Counted from the stretch's first letter, positions 20,405 to 31,486 are shown. The stretch: 64,000 nucleotides of DNA from Amanita rubescens (GCA_015039365.1 WION01000215.1:27904-91903), one strand, 5' to 3'. Notes: generated from the sequence alone by a model not told the origin. Made by a program: numbers and translations.

Positions 20405-20826
20405 TGTTACGTTTGTTCGTTCACTGATAAGTCAAGCCTATCAGGTACCGTAGGTTCCTCAAGGGAGTTCCGGCACTTAAGAACGTGCAAAGAATAAGAG
20501 TGTTATCGGATAAGTCCTCAAGGGAACTTAGACGATAACGAGACAGATTTTGACTGTTAAAACTAGACTGAGGTCTAGTCGTATATTTGCGTGATTTATA
20601 TAGTACAGAGTACATACGTAAATATGGTAAGTATATATGCATGTGATAATGAAAACGGTTGCATGTGATAATGAAACGGTTAACATGTGAAAACGAACAT
20701 ACATGTGATAAAGGTAGTTGGCATATGATAAACGATGAATGTTCCGGAAGGAACGCATATGCAAATAGCGACATAGGAGGGATGATAAGATAAGAAAAAG
20801 ATAGGCCATGACGTACGTTTGTAACA
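20405..20826 (-). repeat. Gypsy 5' LTR (422 bp) with promoter
   Basis: This is the upstream LTR in element orientation. A TATATAAAT box lies at 20594-20602 (minus strand). The predicted transcript start is at about 20569, giving an R-U5 of about 165 nt. Four short direct copies of CATGTGATAATGAAAACGG lie near 20639-20715, upstream of the TATA box in element sense, where enhancers would sit. The sequence looks identical to 12506-12927. Confidence 0.93.
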
Positions 20827-20827
20827 C

Positions 20828-21586
20828 ATACAGAAAGCATTATACATAGTACGCTATGTTAATACCACTGTACAAACTAAAATAGTTTATAATGGTTTAA
20901 ATAAAGAAGGCTTTGTAGCTTTTACTGATGCTGACTGGGGTGCTGACAAGATTACAAGAAAATCTGTCACTGGATATATAGTAAAACTTGCAGGAGGAGC
21001 TATATCATGGGTTTCACGAAAACAAAAAGTAGTGGCACTGTCTTCAACTGAAGCAGAATACATGTCAATGTCTGATACATCAAGACAAATAGTTTGGATT
21101 GAGTCACTTATGAGTGAACTTGATTTTCCAATTAAAACTATTTTCTTATGTTGTGACAATCAAGGTGCAATGTTCTTAGCTAGTAATCCTGCACAAGAAC
21201 ATCGTTCAAAACATATTGATATAAGATTCCACTACATTAGAGAATGTGTTGAAAGTGAGAAAATTAAACTCACATACATTCCTACCAATGAACAAGTTGC
21301 GGATATAATGACCAAAAATCTACCATATTCAAAATTTGTAATATTCCGAATGAAGATGGGATTAATCCTAGATGATAGTCAAATATCATTAAGCAATCAT
21401 ATTAAGGCATCACAAACTTTTGCCAATTATATTAAAAGTAAAACCCTTAATAAGTCCCCAGGACAACATAGTAAAATATTTGAAAGGATTCAAGATCTTG
21501 AAGTGCGAGGATATCTTGAAGAAATCTTTAAATACTATGAAAGAGAAAATGATAAATTGACTACCCTTTTGAAAGCTAATAAATAA
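20828..21586 (+). CDS. Copia pol C-terminal remnant: RNase H
   Basis: The frame is open right from the Gypsy LTR border and ends at 21586. Copia RNase H motifs are clear: AFTDADWGADKITRKSVTGY, SWVSRKQKVVALSSTEAEYM and CDNQGAMFLASNPAQEHRSKHIDIR, then the ADIMTKNLP ending. The N-terminal reverse transcriptase, integrase and protease are missing, so it has no start codon of its own. A purine tract (GCGAAGGGGAG, about 21591-21601) lies directly before the 3' LTR and is the polypurine tract. Confidence 0.9.
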   Translation: MQKALYIVRYVNTTVQTKIVYNGLNKEGFVAFTDADWGADKITRKSVTGYIVKLAGGAISWVSRKQKVVALSSTEAEYMSMSDTSRQIVWIESLMSELDFPIKTIFLCCDNQGAMFLASNPAQEHRSKHIDIRFHYIRECVESEKIKLTYIPTNEQVADIMTKNLPYSKFVIFRMKMGLILDDSQISLSNHIKASQTFANYIKSKTLNKSPGQHSKIFERIQDLEVRGYLEEIFKYYERENDKLTTLLKANK

Positions 21587-21601
21587 CTTAGCGAAGGGGA
21601 G

Positions 21602-22306
21602 TGTTGAACTTATAATATACAATATACATACAGTATATAGTAAATATAAGTGATATCATTAGTTTACACTAACTAATGTAATAACGCTCAGTTACTTACT
21701 CATCTCTCAACCAATCATAATAGTGGATGATTGAGTGTGAGATAATATATTGACATGAGAATATATTCGACATATTCTCATACTCATCTACCAATCATAA
21801 TAGTGGATGATTGATGATGAGAACATATTCTGACATGAGAATATCCTAGCGATATTCTCATAAGATCATCCAATCATAATAGTGGAACTATTGATGATGT
21901 GAATATATGTTGACATGAGAATAGAAGACATATATACGTTATGGTTATCGACCTATCACATTGAAGATTGATAATGTGATGAGTCAGTCAATATAATTGA
22001 TGAGTCAAGTGCTGCGCAAAGCTATGCATTGCTGTACAATAGCTGTGCATTGCTGTGGAATGACGCCTTATGAGTCAAATACCTGTGACTCATACTGATA
22101 AGACTCTTTGTACTTATTTGTAGTTTAGTAGTATATAAACTGTACTCTAGTAGCGTCAATCCTCATCCTATTATCCTCTCTACTGTCTACTGTTGAGCCC
22201 CAGCTCCAGTAAGCTCTTAACAACTCCACACCACACTCGGTAAGTAGTACATTCCATGTACTAGACTGCGCTGCTCGCTAGGGACTTGTTACCCCTAGTT
22301 TCAACA
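21602..22306 (+). repeat. Copia 3' LTR (705 bp)
   Basis: The LTR matches 9727-10431 over its full length with one difference seen by eye. It is followed directly by TTAGC, the second half of the target duplication. It retains the TATA box and the triplicated upstream block and could drive transcription into 22.3 kb. Confidence 0.92.
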
Positions 22307-24244
22307 TTAGCGAGCTAAATACTTATCATATATCTTTGCATTGAGTACGTACGACAATGAAATCTGTCACATTAATACTGTCGAATTATGGAATCGTGCG
22401 CTGCAATTTCAACACATGTGTTGAGATGCAAAAGTTAGCCGTCAAACCAGCGAGGCCAAAGCGTACCCTCGGAGCTCCGACTCATCCGTCAATCCCTTGG
22501 CCAATTCGTCGACGCGTAAGAAATCATCAACGATCCATAATTTATATCCAACGGAAGCGTCATAAGCGGTTCGCGACGGAGCTGACACGCGAGACAGATT
22601 TGGTGATACGTTCAACACCAGTGTCGTGACCTTGAACTGCGTCCAACCTGGTATGGGAGAATCAAATCCACCGTCACCTTGAACCTCATTCAAGCTGGCA
22701 TGAGAGACTATCAACACGTTGCTCACCTTGAACTGCGGGAAGTGCGTTCCATAGGCTATCCATTTCCGTCAATCCCTTGCCACTTCCTTTACCCGACTGA
22801 CGACTAGCGAAGATTCATACTCGCATCTAACGGGCGCCGGTTCCCTACTCAAAGCGCATAACGTCTTACATAGCACAGTTCGCCTCCGCTTTGAATTGTG
22901 AACTGCAGAATGTGTGTTCAACGCCTGCATTCGATTAACTTTCCTCAATTTATGATTTCAACAATGTGATTATGTGAACCCACTTGACAACCTGAACTGC
23001 GTCCAAGCTGGAACGGGATACTGATTTGGTTATCAACGCCTTGGTCACCTTGAACTGCGGGATGTGTGTTCCATAGGATATCCATTTCCGTCTATCCTTG
23101 CCAATTCCTTTATCCGACTGACGATCTTCGACGCTCTTTACCCGACTGACGACCGACGACGATCCTTAATCGCATCAAACGGGCGATAACGTGTAACATG
23201 GCATAGACCGTCATCACTCTGAATTGAGACCTGTGAAATGATGTTCGCTACAAGCCTGCAATCGCTTAACTTTCGTAATTTATGCCAGATTCAGCGATGA
23301 TGAATAAGGAGTCAGCACAATCGTGTAAACGCTAAATTTAAATAGCTTACCAAGAGTATGTTCAGCCGTGTGAATATCCGGTTATAACTGAATTAGCCTG
23401 GACACTGCTTGACCACTGCACAGATTGATACACGAAGTTAACCGAAACATGTCGTTCAAAACGTTATTGGTGAATTTCTAACCGTCCATTTATATCGCTG
23501 GACTAAATTTGATATCTATTTAGCTTGTTCTGACTTTTTTCTCCCTGAATTATTGCCTGTATCGCAAATTGAGAATAGAGATCAATTGCAACGGTGAGAT
23601 TCAATCTGTGCAAAGGGGTGCGACTGTCAGTAAAGAGCTGCTTAACATAGATATGAATGACCCGACGCTTTTATGTTCTGTCGCCAACATAAAGTGCATC
23701 CTGTACTGCGCCTCTTCACGTCATCAGCCAAACGTTAAGCAGGTCGCACTGTATTCTGTGAGTAGCTTGTCAATGCATCTGTATCAGATTCTGATCATTA
23801 AGCAGGCGCTACGTCTGATGATGCGAGTCGCTGAAAGTGTTTGGCAAGACTTGGTATTAAAGCTCGAACGTATTTGCATGCAGGGTGAGAGAACAATTTG
23901 ACAACGCGATATCATTGCGTTAATCATGCCACTTCCCTTTCATTCGCATCCATACTGAGTACTTCGCAATAGGGGTTACTATGGCACATGGTAAGTTTTA
24001 ATATATTACAGTCATGACTGTCGTTCGCCTCATATGATTACCTTAGATTTGCATTGCAGCTCGATGTCAGACTGCCTTTACCTGCGTGTTCATTACATCC
24101 TTTCATCCTTATCTGTAAGTTCACATTGCAATTCTATATATCTTGGTATAGTAATGACAAATATATAAACAGCTTTTTAATGGATGTTGTGGTTATCATT
24201 GTAGTGTAGTACATATTCTTAGTGTAGTTGCCAAAAACAGGTTT
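22307..24244. repeat. gene-free stretch with degenerate ~330-bp tandem repeat
   Basis: Two diverged units, about 22630-22960 and 22990-23300, share CTTGAACTGCG-, GTTCCATAGG- and TTTACCCGACTGACGA-type blocks in the same order. A small local triplication of the CCGACTGACGA motif occurs near 22793-23150. No domain is seen in the only longer frame (23569-23901). From about 24.1 kb the DNA becomes AT-rich, which may mark the Helitron's left end. Confidence 0.55.
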
Positions 24245-26182
24245 ATGACTGTCTTGCTCGATTTAATACGAGTATGGTTATATATTGTATCAGATGATAT
24301 ATGCATTTATTTATTGATTACATTGGTTGTGACCATTGTAATCTTATCAATAGTTTATGTACATGAACTTGTTGATTATTTTGAATTATCAGTGTCTAAA
24401 AACACCGAACATATTGGTGGCTATAAGATGACACCTATTCCTTATCAGACTTTGATGCCTTATCTGCCAGAAACAACACAATATCACTTAGCCAACTCTG
24501 ATTGCACTTTTCAATATATTGAACACACCAAACATGTGAAAGATCAATATATTGATTCAAACTATGTGCAGATAATTGTACCACTGAATCTGCTTGTAAA
24601 GTTGATTCCTGTATCGGCTGTGAGGCAACTTGCCCAACTGCATGGCCTAAATGTAGGATCACGTGCAACATCTGCCATGCTTCAAAATCATTTCTTATTA
24701 CATTCCTGTTCTGATTGTCATAAGTTTGTTACAATATTTGCAGTGATTAAAGCAAATAAAACATTGGAAGCTAAAAGCAAATCTTTTAGTAGCAATAAAA
24801 AAATAAGAGCTGTAGATGAGAGAATAAAAGCTAATGTTGATAAGTTCAAGCTAGAAATAAGAGACAAATCTAAGCGAGACAATCTTACAAATATTGAAAA
24901 TAGAGAATATAAAAAGAAAGAATCTTTAAACATCAATTATAAGGTAGCTAAAAGTTCTACAACTGTTGTAGATGACACTAGTTATTCACTTGATGGAATA
25001 GAAAATTTGTCTTCAACATTTCCACCACCACCACTGACTAAAAGTCTTGCTCATCAAGTTATTCTTAGTGCATGCAATAAAATGACTAAAAAAAACATTG
25101 AAGAATCAGGTTGTGCTGTATGTGGGCAGCTAACAAGCGTTAAACAACTTTCCAGCTTAAAAAATGTTAAGAACCTTCTTCATGTTTTGAATGCTCCAGG
25201 AGTCACAAGACAAGAGAGACGAAATGTACATGATAAATTAAAAGATTATCTAGTAGTTATTGATCATTCTTGCAAACATGTATGTACCACATGTCGATCT
25301 GCTCTGCGCCAAGCAAAAATTCCTAAATATGCACTTGCAAGAGGGCTTTGGATTGGCAAAGTTCCAGATGAATTGTCTTCCTTAAGACTAGTTGAGCAAA
25401 TGCTAGTTGCCAGGGTGAGACATTCTTGTTGCTCCATAAAAATTGCATCTGGAATGCGGAAAATGAAAGCAAATGCTATAGCCTTTCCTTCTCCTCTGCC
25501 AAAAGTATATGACATGCTACCCCCTCCAAAGGATGACATAGAAGAGGTTTTGGCTATCATGTTTACAGGACCTTGTAAACCATCTGTAGCTGATTTCAAG
25601 AGAACACCATTTCTGGTTCGTCGTAATCATGTAAAGAGAGCTCTGAACTGGCTCATTCTAAATCATGCAGATTATGCTGATGTGTGTTTATCTGAATCAA
25701 ACCTAGATAGCTATCCTGAAGATATGCCTCCAGTTAGTGTAGAATTCAAACAGTTGTTCACCAATAAAACAGCTGAGGGTACAAGCATGCACGATATGGA
25801 GGAAGAGGATGGTACAGAGGAGGGTATGTGCTCCTTCACAGTTCATGGATTAACAGGAGAGCAACTTAAAATAATGTCATTGAATGAAGTCAAGGCTAAG
25901 GCCTTGCATCACTTAAACAATCAAGGCAAGATTCTTGCAGTTGGACATGGTGCCCAAGCTGAAAGCATCTGGAAGAACCCCCATCTATATCCTCAAATGT
26001 TTCCTTGGCTGTTTCCTTATGGATTAGGTGGTATAGGAAGTGTAGCAAGAATGTCTGATGCTGAACACAAAAGACGTCTACTTATGTATCATGATAAAAG
26101 ATTTCAAATGGATCCCAACTTCCCTTTTGTGGCTTTTAGTCAGAACAAGTCAAAGCAGCTACAACTAATGGATTTTTGCTAG
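24245..26182 (+). pseudogene. Helitron RepHel N-terminal part (frameshifted end)
   Basis: The frame begins at ATG 24245. The first 45 residues are strongly hydrophobic and may not belong to the protein; a later start such as MTPIPYQ (near 24428) is possible. A zinc-ribbon-like region follows (SGCAVCGQL...CKHVCTTCRSAL), of the kind found in the DUF6570-type segment of Helitron proteins. The C-terminal NPHLYPQMFPWLFPYGLGG is a hallmark just before the Rep domain. The frame ends at a stop in QLQLMDFC. The correct continuation (KAATTNGFLLAEK) is in the -1 frame, so one base was lost near 26147. Confidence 0.8.
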
Positions 26183-27390
26183 CTGAAAAGCATATTTTTG
26201 ATGACATATCAGGGAGACTTCTGAGTATCAATGCTGATGCTCTGAACTCAATCATTCAACGTCTATCAAAGGATGAATTTGTTGAACCTAACACTGAAGC
26301 AGAAAAGCAGTGTTTTCAACTGATTAGAGATTTAGATCATGTGTCTGGTAAAGTTAAAGGATCCAATACAAGCAAGAAGTGGATGAGAAATGAGATTTGG
26401 TCTCTGGTTGCTCACTGTGGTGCACCATTTTGGTATATCACATTATCTCCAGCAGATGTAAAACATCCTATTTGCATTTACTATGCTGGAAATGAGGAAT
26501 TATTTGAGCCAATTAGGCTCCCTTATGATGAACGTTTAAGGCTTATTTGCAGCAATCCTGTGGCATGTGCAAGGTTTTTCCACTTTTTGGTATCCACATT
26601 TATATCTGATGTTCTTGGAGTTGGATCTACACATATGGGCTTGTATGGACAAACTAAAGCTTTTTATGGTACAGTTGAACAGCAAGGGAGATTGGCTCTG
26701 CATTTACATATGATGCTTTGGATCAAGGGAAACTTAACTCCACAGGAAATGCGAAGCCTCATTCTAGATCCAAACTCTGACTTCCAAGAAAAAATCATTG
26801 CATGGATTGAAAGTTGTCAAATTGGAGAATTTTTGACAGGGACAAAAGATGAAATATTACAAAGAGTGGAGCACCTTAGTAAATCAGATGACTATAAAGA
26901 CCCTACTGAAACTTTGCCTGATGCCCCTCCCCCTATGTGCCCCACTGAATGTAATGAGTGCCAGAAATGTTCTGATGTTGAATCTTGGTGGAAAAATTTT
27001 GAACTTGTAGTGGATGATATTGTCAGCAAGTCAAACATTCATAACTGTGATAGAGGATTAAACAAGGATGGTTCAATTAACAAAAGGGTGGCATATGTGG
27101 GGTGTAGAGACAACAAATATGGAACGTGCAAAGCACGCTTTCCAAGACCTACTTTTGAAGTGACTGAAATTGATCCAGAGTCTGGAGCTCTGAACCTGAA
27201 AAAAGGGGAGCCTTGGATGAACTTCATTACCACATATTTGACATATATATTCAGGTGCAATACAGATGTAACAAGCATGTGGTCAGGAACTGCATTAAAG
27301 GCAGTTATTGTCTACGTTTCTGACTATATTACTAAAAGCAGCTTAAAAACACATGTTGTGTTTGAAGCTATATTGAAAAAGCATTTTTGA
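26176..27390 (+). pseudogene. Helitron Rep (HUH endonuclease) part
   Basis: This segment carries the rolling-circle replicase. LALHLHMMLW (near 26695) is the two-His HUH metal site. VYVSDYITK (near 27310) carries the two tyrosines of the Y2 nicking centre. Between them is a cysteine-rich stretch (CPTECNECQKC). The frame ends prematurely at KKHF. The next residues expected in the family (FDRNQEIIG...) are in another frame one base away, inside or next to an A5/T5 run near 27380. That suggests a slippage indel. Confidence 0.82.
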
Positions 27391-27445
27391 TAGGAATCAA
27401 GAGATTATTGGAAGTTCAATTTCAGAAAAGGAGAAAGCTCGTCAA

Positions 27446-30400
27446 TTGCTGACAAAAATGGTAAACTTGCTATCAACCAAATCAGAAATGGGAGGACCAA
27501 TGGTATGCATGTACCTGCTTGGCAATCCAGATCACTATACCTCACATAACTTTGTCCCTTTCTACTGGAAAACATTTGTTAATGAGGTGCATAGTGTGTG
27601 GGACTCTGAAGTGGCATCTACATTAAATAGTAAAGTTGCAATTTTAAAAGTCAAAAAGAGAATCATTGGTTTCTCACCTGTTTATGACTACATTTACAGG
27701 CCAGATGTATTAGAGAACATGTGTTTGTATGACTGGGTTAGAAGATGTGAACGAAAGCGTGTGTCTTCAAGTGCTTCAAAGAATAAGACAAGTCAGATAA
27801 ATGATGCTTTTACTGAAGAAGATTGTGAAGATAGTGATCACTGTCAATCTGAGCGTGAAATAATTGATGAAGATGTTGAATATGAAAATAGTGAATATGA
27901 AAGTGATGAAAAGTCTAAGAAACTGCAAAATAATACATTCTATTTCAAGAAGTTGCATCCCTTGTTTGAAACACATGTAACTCATGTTAACCCTGACAAA
28001 GATAATATGGTGGTAAATTTTATAGGAGGCACATTACCAAGATGTGACCAGGGTAACAGAGAATACTATTGCATGACAATGCTGACTTTATTCAAACCAT
28101 GGAGAACAGGAAAATCATTAAAAGACACCAAAAGTTCTTGGGATGATACCTTTATAAATCACAAGTTTACAGAAAGACAGTGTCAATTGATGAAAAACTT
28201 TAATATTAAATATGAGTGCCTTGATGCTCGGGATGACTATCGTGCTCAAATGAAGGCAGGGAAGGGAACAGCATTGTTCATGTTGGGTGAAAATATAGAA
28301 ACTAATGAAGAAGAAATAACACTAGACTGTTATGCCGACGAAATTCAATTAAATGATGGCATTGACACCAATCAAAACATACTAGGCTCCAAAGAATTAA
28401 AGCTCCAAAAAGAAATGGCAGATATAAGGGCAGTGATGCGTCAAACTGGTTGGACAAATGAAATTTCTTCTCAGATTGATTCCAATACAATACAGCCAAT
28501 CAATTCAGCAAACTTGAAAGCATCTGATTGGAAGGCAATTGTACAACTGGAAAAGCAAAGAGTGATTCAAGAGAGAAACAAACACTATCAGTCTGGTGCA
28601 GCAGAAGAAGGTGTCTCAAATGGTAAACCTAATGTAGTCAAAATCATTGACAAGTCATATTTGGAAAAAAAACATTACAATACCATTCATGAAGATTCTA
28701 TCAACTCCTTATATTCAGAGTTTAAGCTAAATCAAGAGCAGGAGCGTGCATTTAAAATAATTGCACATCATGTTGTAATGGAGAACTCAGGTCAACTGAA
28801 GATGTACATTGGGGGAATGGGAGGTACAGGAAAAACTCAAGTAATCAAAGCAGTTACATCTTTCTTTCTTGCAAGAAATGAAGCCCATCGGTTAATTGCA
28901 GTTGCTCCAACTGGCTCTGCAGCTGCACTGTTGTCAGAATCAACTTATCACTCAGTTTTGGGAATACATGATCTAAGTGAAAATGCATCTGAAAAGATGT
29001 TATCTCAGGTCCGCACACGGTTAGAAGGTGTTGATTATGTATTTTTGGATGAGGTATCAATGCTTTCATGCCATGAGTTATACAGGATCAGCACTCAGCT
29101 TGCAAGGGTAATGAATCGTCTAGATATGCCTTTTGGAGGTATAAATTTAATATTTACTGGTGACTTTGGACAACTGCCACCACCAATAGGTGGAGAAAAT
29201 GTGTCACTATATAGTCGTAGCATAGGACAATATGGAACAACGCTGAGATCACAAGAAGAAGCAATTGGAAGAGCTGTTTGGCACCAAGTAACAACTGTTG
29301 TCATTCTGAGACAAAATATGAGACAACAACAAAATACAGAAGATGATGATAAGTATCGAACAGCATTGGAAAATATGAGACACAAGGATTGCACACCTGA
29401 TGACATACAGTTCCTGAGATCAAGGATTACATCTCAGGTGCCAGGAAAACCCTCAATCTGTGATGAAAAGTTCAGAAATGTATCAATAATCACTGCAAGG
29501 AACATACAGAAAGATGAGATCAACAGGTTAGGATGTATAAAGTTTGCACAAGAAACTAATCAAACACTAACCATGTTCTATTCAGAAGACTCAGTAAGGG
29601 TCACAACTGATGAAAATACTCCAAGAAGAAAGAGAAATACTAAGAAATTGGCTGCTATCTCTAATGACATGCAACATATTATATGGAACCTTCCACATTC
29701 ATCTGCTGATAAGCATGTACCAGGTAAATTATCACTCTGTATAGGGCTACCTGTCATCATTAAGTGCAATGCAGCAACTGAACTATGCATCACAAATGGT
29801 CAAGAGGCTATTGTTGTTGGTTGGCACTCAAGAACAGGGACTAAGGGGCAGTTAATTCTGGAGACACTATTTGTAAAGCTATTGAACCCTCCAAGAGACA
29901 TCACATTAAGTAGTTTACCTCTAAATGTAGTTCCACTGACTCGTACTACAAATGCAATAACTTGCAAACTGCCTGATGATAGCAAAATCTGCTTGTCCAG
30001 ATCTCAAGTAGAAGTTCTTCCAAACTTTGCCATGACTGACTTTGCATCGCAAGGGAAAACTCGCCCATATAATGTTGTTGATCTGTCAAACTGTAGATCA
30101 CATCAGGCTTATTATACAGCACTTTCAAGGAGTGCAACTGCTGAAGGCACAATCATCCTGCAAAGCTTTGACACAAAAAAGATAACAGGCAGAGCTTCTA
30201 GAGCTTTGAGACAAGAGTTCAGAGACTTGGAGTTGCTAGATGAAATAACAAAGCTGGAACATGAGAGCAAGCTGCCAAGTAATGTATGTGGATATAGAAG
30301 GAATACTTTAATACATAGTTACAGAAAGTATAAAGGTATGTCTTATGTGCCTTCAGCTGTACATCGAGCAATTAGATGGAGCAAATCTGACCCTATGCTT

Positions 30401-31486
30401 GACCCAATAGAAGGTGATGTAGAATGGAGGATACTGAAGAAATCAAATAAAAGTGGTGCCAATCTTGGTTCTGTTGGTGACAGTAGCACCAATGTCATAA
30501 ACTCTTTTATTCCTGCGAAAGGAAGTATCCCTTTAAAATCGAAAAAAAGAAATCTGAAAGAGTGTAACAGTTCCTTACAATCTAAAAAATCAAACCGAAA
30601 AGACTGTAACAATACTTTGGAGAAGAAGATTAAGAAAAAAGCAAAGATAACAACTCCAGACACAGAGACAGGTAAAGTGATATCTGTTTCATCACTAACA
30701 CCTTCTGGATTTTATTGGACTGAAAACAGCTGTGCATATGATTCTGCTTTGACCATATTACATGCTATTTGGAGGAGTGACTGTATGAAATGGGATGATA
30801 CATTTAGAAACATGAATGAGAGAATAATGGGTCCTCTTTTAAACAACTTCACAGCATCCAATATTGGACTGATATCATTGAATGCAAGCAGAGATAATTT
30901 GCGATTCAGATTAGAACAGTTATCTCCAATAAACTTTGCATGGGGACGCTACACTAGTATCACTAGGCTTTTGGAAATCCTACTTGAGACTCCAATAGAT
31001 ACTCTTCAAAGATCTATACATTGCTACAATGAACACTTAGTGGAAGATGTTCAGCTTCGCAACAATAGTTGTCTAATAGTTGCTGGTGCACAGGGAGAAT
31101 TATCTACTGAATCTTGGATGACAAATTTCAGAGAAGACATAGTAGGGATATGCAATTTATGTCAAATAAACATATATAGAAAATTCAGATTTGCTTATGC
31201 ACTTCCAATTGTAGCTTTGGATGTATCAGGTCATGAATTCCAGATTAATAGTAGATTCAATGTGACAATAGATCAGGAACATCATACATATATGTTGAGA
31301 GGAATAATTTACTTTTCAAATTACCATTTCACCTCTCGAATTGTATATGAAAATGGAATGACATGGTTCCATGATGGTATTACTACAGGTGATGAGCCAA
31401 TATATGATGGTATGATAAATACAATACAAAATTTATACCACTGCAGAGGAAAGAATGCTTCCATTGCAATCTATACAAAAAACTAA
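27446..31486 (+). CDS. Helitron PIF1-like helicase with C-terminal cysteine-protease-like domain
   Basis: This 1346-residue frame is intact. Residues 1-400 finish the Rep/linker region (MYLLGNPDHYTSHNFVP...), including an acidic Glu/Asp/Ser stretch. The SF1B helicase has Walker A GGMGGTGKTQ near residue 456, Walker B FLDEVSM near 534 and GDFGQLPP. Later come ITNGQEAIVVGW and SQGKTRPYNVVDLSNCRS...YTALSR. After a Lys/Ser-rich linker, residues 1085-1340 resemble a USP/C19-type peptidase. ENSCAYDSAL offers a Cys near 1096, SNYHFTSRIV a His near 1294, and WFHDG an Asp near 1310. The peptidase call rests on these motifs alone. Confidence 0.85.
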   Translation: MLTKMVNLLSTKSEMGGPMVCMYLLGNPDHYTSHNFVPFYWKTFVNEVHSVWDSEVASTLNSKVAILKVKKRIIGFSPVYDYIYRPDVLENMCLYDWVRRCERKRVSSSASKNKTSQINDAFTEEDCEDSDHCQSEREIIDEDVEYENSEYESDEKSKKLQNNTFYFKKLHPLFETHVTHVNPDKDNMVVNFIGGTLPRCDQGNREYYCMTMLTLFKPWRTGKSLKDTKSSWDDTFINHKFTERQCQLMKNFNIKYECLDARDDYRAQMKAGKGTALFMLGENIETNEEEITLDCYADEIQLNDGIDTNQNILGSKELKLQKEMADIRAVMRQTGWTNEISSQIDSNTIQPINSANLKASDWKAIVQLEKQRVIQERNKHYQSGAAEEGVSNGKPNVVKIIDKSYLEKKHYNTIHEDSINSLYSEFKLNQEQERAFKIIAHHVVMENSGQLKMYIGGMGGTGKTQVIKAVTSFFLARNEAHRLIAVAPTGSAAALLSESTYHSVLGIHDLSENASEKMLSQVRTRLEGVDYVFLDEVSMLSCHELYRISTQLARVMNRLDMPFGGINLIFTGDFGQLPPPIGGENVSLYSRSIGQYGTTLRSQEEAIGRAVWHQVTTVVILRQNMRQQQNTEDDDKYRTALENMRHKDCTPDDIQFLRSRITSQVPGKPSICDEKFRNVSIITARNIQKDEINRLGCIKFAQETNQTLTMFYSEDSVRVTTDENTPRRKRNTKKLAAISNDMQHIIWNLPHSSADKHVPGKLSLCIGLPVIIKCNAATELCITNGQEAIVVGWHSRTGTKGQLILETLFVKLLNPPRDITLSSLPLNVVPLTRTTNAITCKLPDDSKICLSRSQVEVLPNFAMTDFASQGKTRPYNVVDLSNCRSHQAYYTALSRSATAEGTIILQSFDTKKITGRASRALRQEFRDLELLDEITKLEHESKLPSNVCGYRRNTLIHSYRKYKGMSYVPSAVHRAIRWSKSDPMLDPIEGDVEWRILKKSNKSGANLGSVGDSSTNVINSFIPAKGSIPLKSKKRNLKECNSSLQSKKSNRKDCNNTLEKKIKKKAKITTPDTETGKVISVSSLTPSGFYWTENSCAYDSALTILHAIWRSDCMKWDDTFRNMNERIMGPLLNNFTASNIGLISLNASRDNLRFRLEQLSPINFAWGRYTSITRLLEILLETPIDTLQRSIHCYNEHLVEDVQLRNNSCLIVAGAQGELSTESWMTNFREDIVGICNLCQINIYRKFRFAYALPIVALDVSGHEFQINSRFNVTIDQEHHTYMLRGIIYFSNYHFTSRIVYENGMTWFHDGITTGDEPIYDGMINTIQNLYHCRGKNASIAIYTKN

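Larger units (their letters stand above)
12506..20826 (-). mobile_element. complete chromodomain Ty3/Gypsy retrotransposon (chromovirus), three ORFs
   Basis: Identical-looking 422-bp LTRs at 20405-20826 (5') and 12506-12927 (3') have TGTTAC...GTAACA ends. They enclose, on the minus strand, gag, pol in the -1 frame, and a third ORF overlapping the pol end. Pol order is protease, reverse transcriptase, RNase H, integrase, chromodomain, as in chromoviruses. LTR identity and intact frames suggest a very young and possibly active copy. The flanks ATACC (left) and CATAC (right) do not form a target duplication. It sits inside a Copia element whose middle is missing. Confidence 0.95.
9727..22306 (+). 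mobile_element. Ty1/Copia LTR retrotransposon, internally deleted and carrying a nested Gypsy element
   Basis: The element is bounded by direct 705-bp LTRs beginning TGTTGAAC and ending TTTCAACA. It is flanked by the 5-bp target duplication TTAGC (9722-9726 and 22307-22311). The two LTRs differ by eye at one base (A at about 10394, G at about 22269), so insertion was recent. Its own sequence is 9727-12505 and 20827-22306; everything between is a minus-strand Gypsy element. It retains a leader, a gag-like ORF and the C-terminal RNase H. Protease, integrase and reverse transcriptase are absent, so it cannot move by itself. Confidence 0.93.
24245..31486 (+). mobile_element. Helitron with Rep/PIF1-like helicase, two frameshifts
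   Basis: Three consecutive plus-strand frames (24245-26182, 26176-27390, 27446-31486) together make one RepHel-type protein of about 2,400 residues. The block is clearly more AT-rich than the flanking host DNA. Termini are not certain: the left border is probably near 24.1 kb. On the right a GC-rich hairpin GCCGTGCACTGCAGCGGC lies near 31609-31626, but I did not find a convincing CTRR end. The two frameshifts make this copy doubtful as an autonomous element. Confidence 0.85.

Noticed and set aside
12501..20831. Target-site duplication ATAC for the Gypsy insertion
   Set aside because: ATAC appears on both sides but one base out of register (ATACC before, CATAC after), and the Copia coding sequence does not continue across the junction.
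24245..24380. Hydrophobic N-terminus of the first Helitron frame as a membrane anchor
   Set aside because: Helitron replicases are not membrane proteins; the true start is probably downstream and the hydrophobic stretch is AT-rich leader read by chance.
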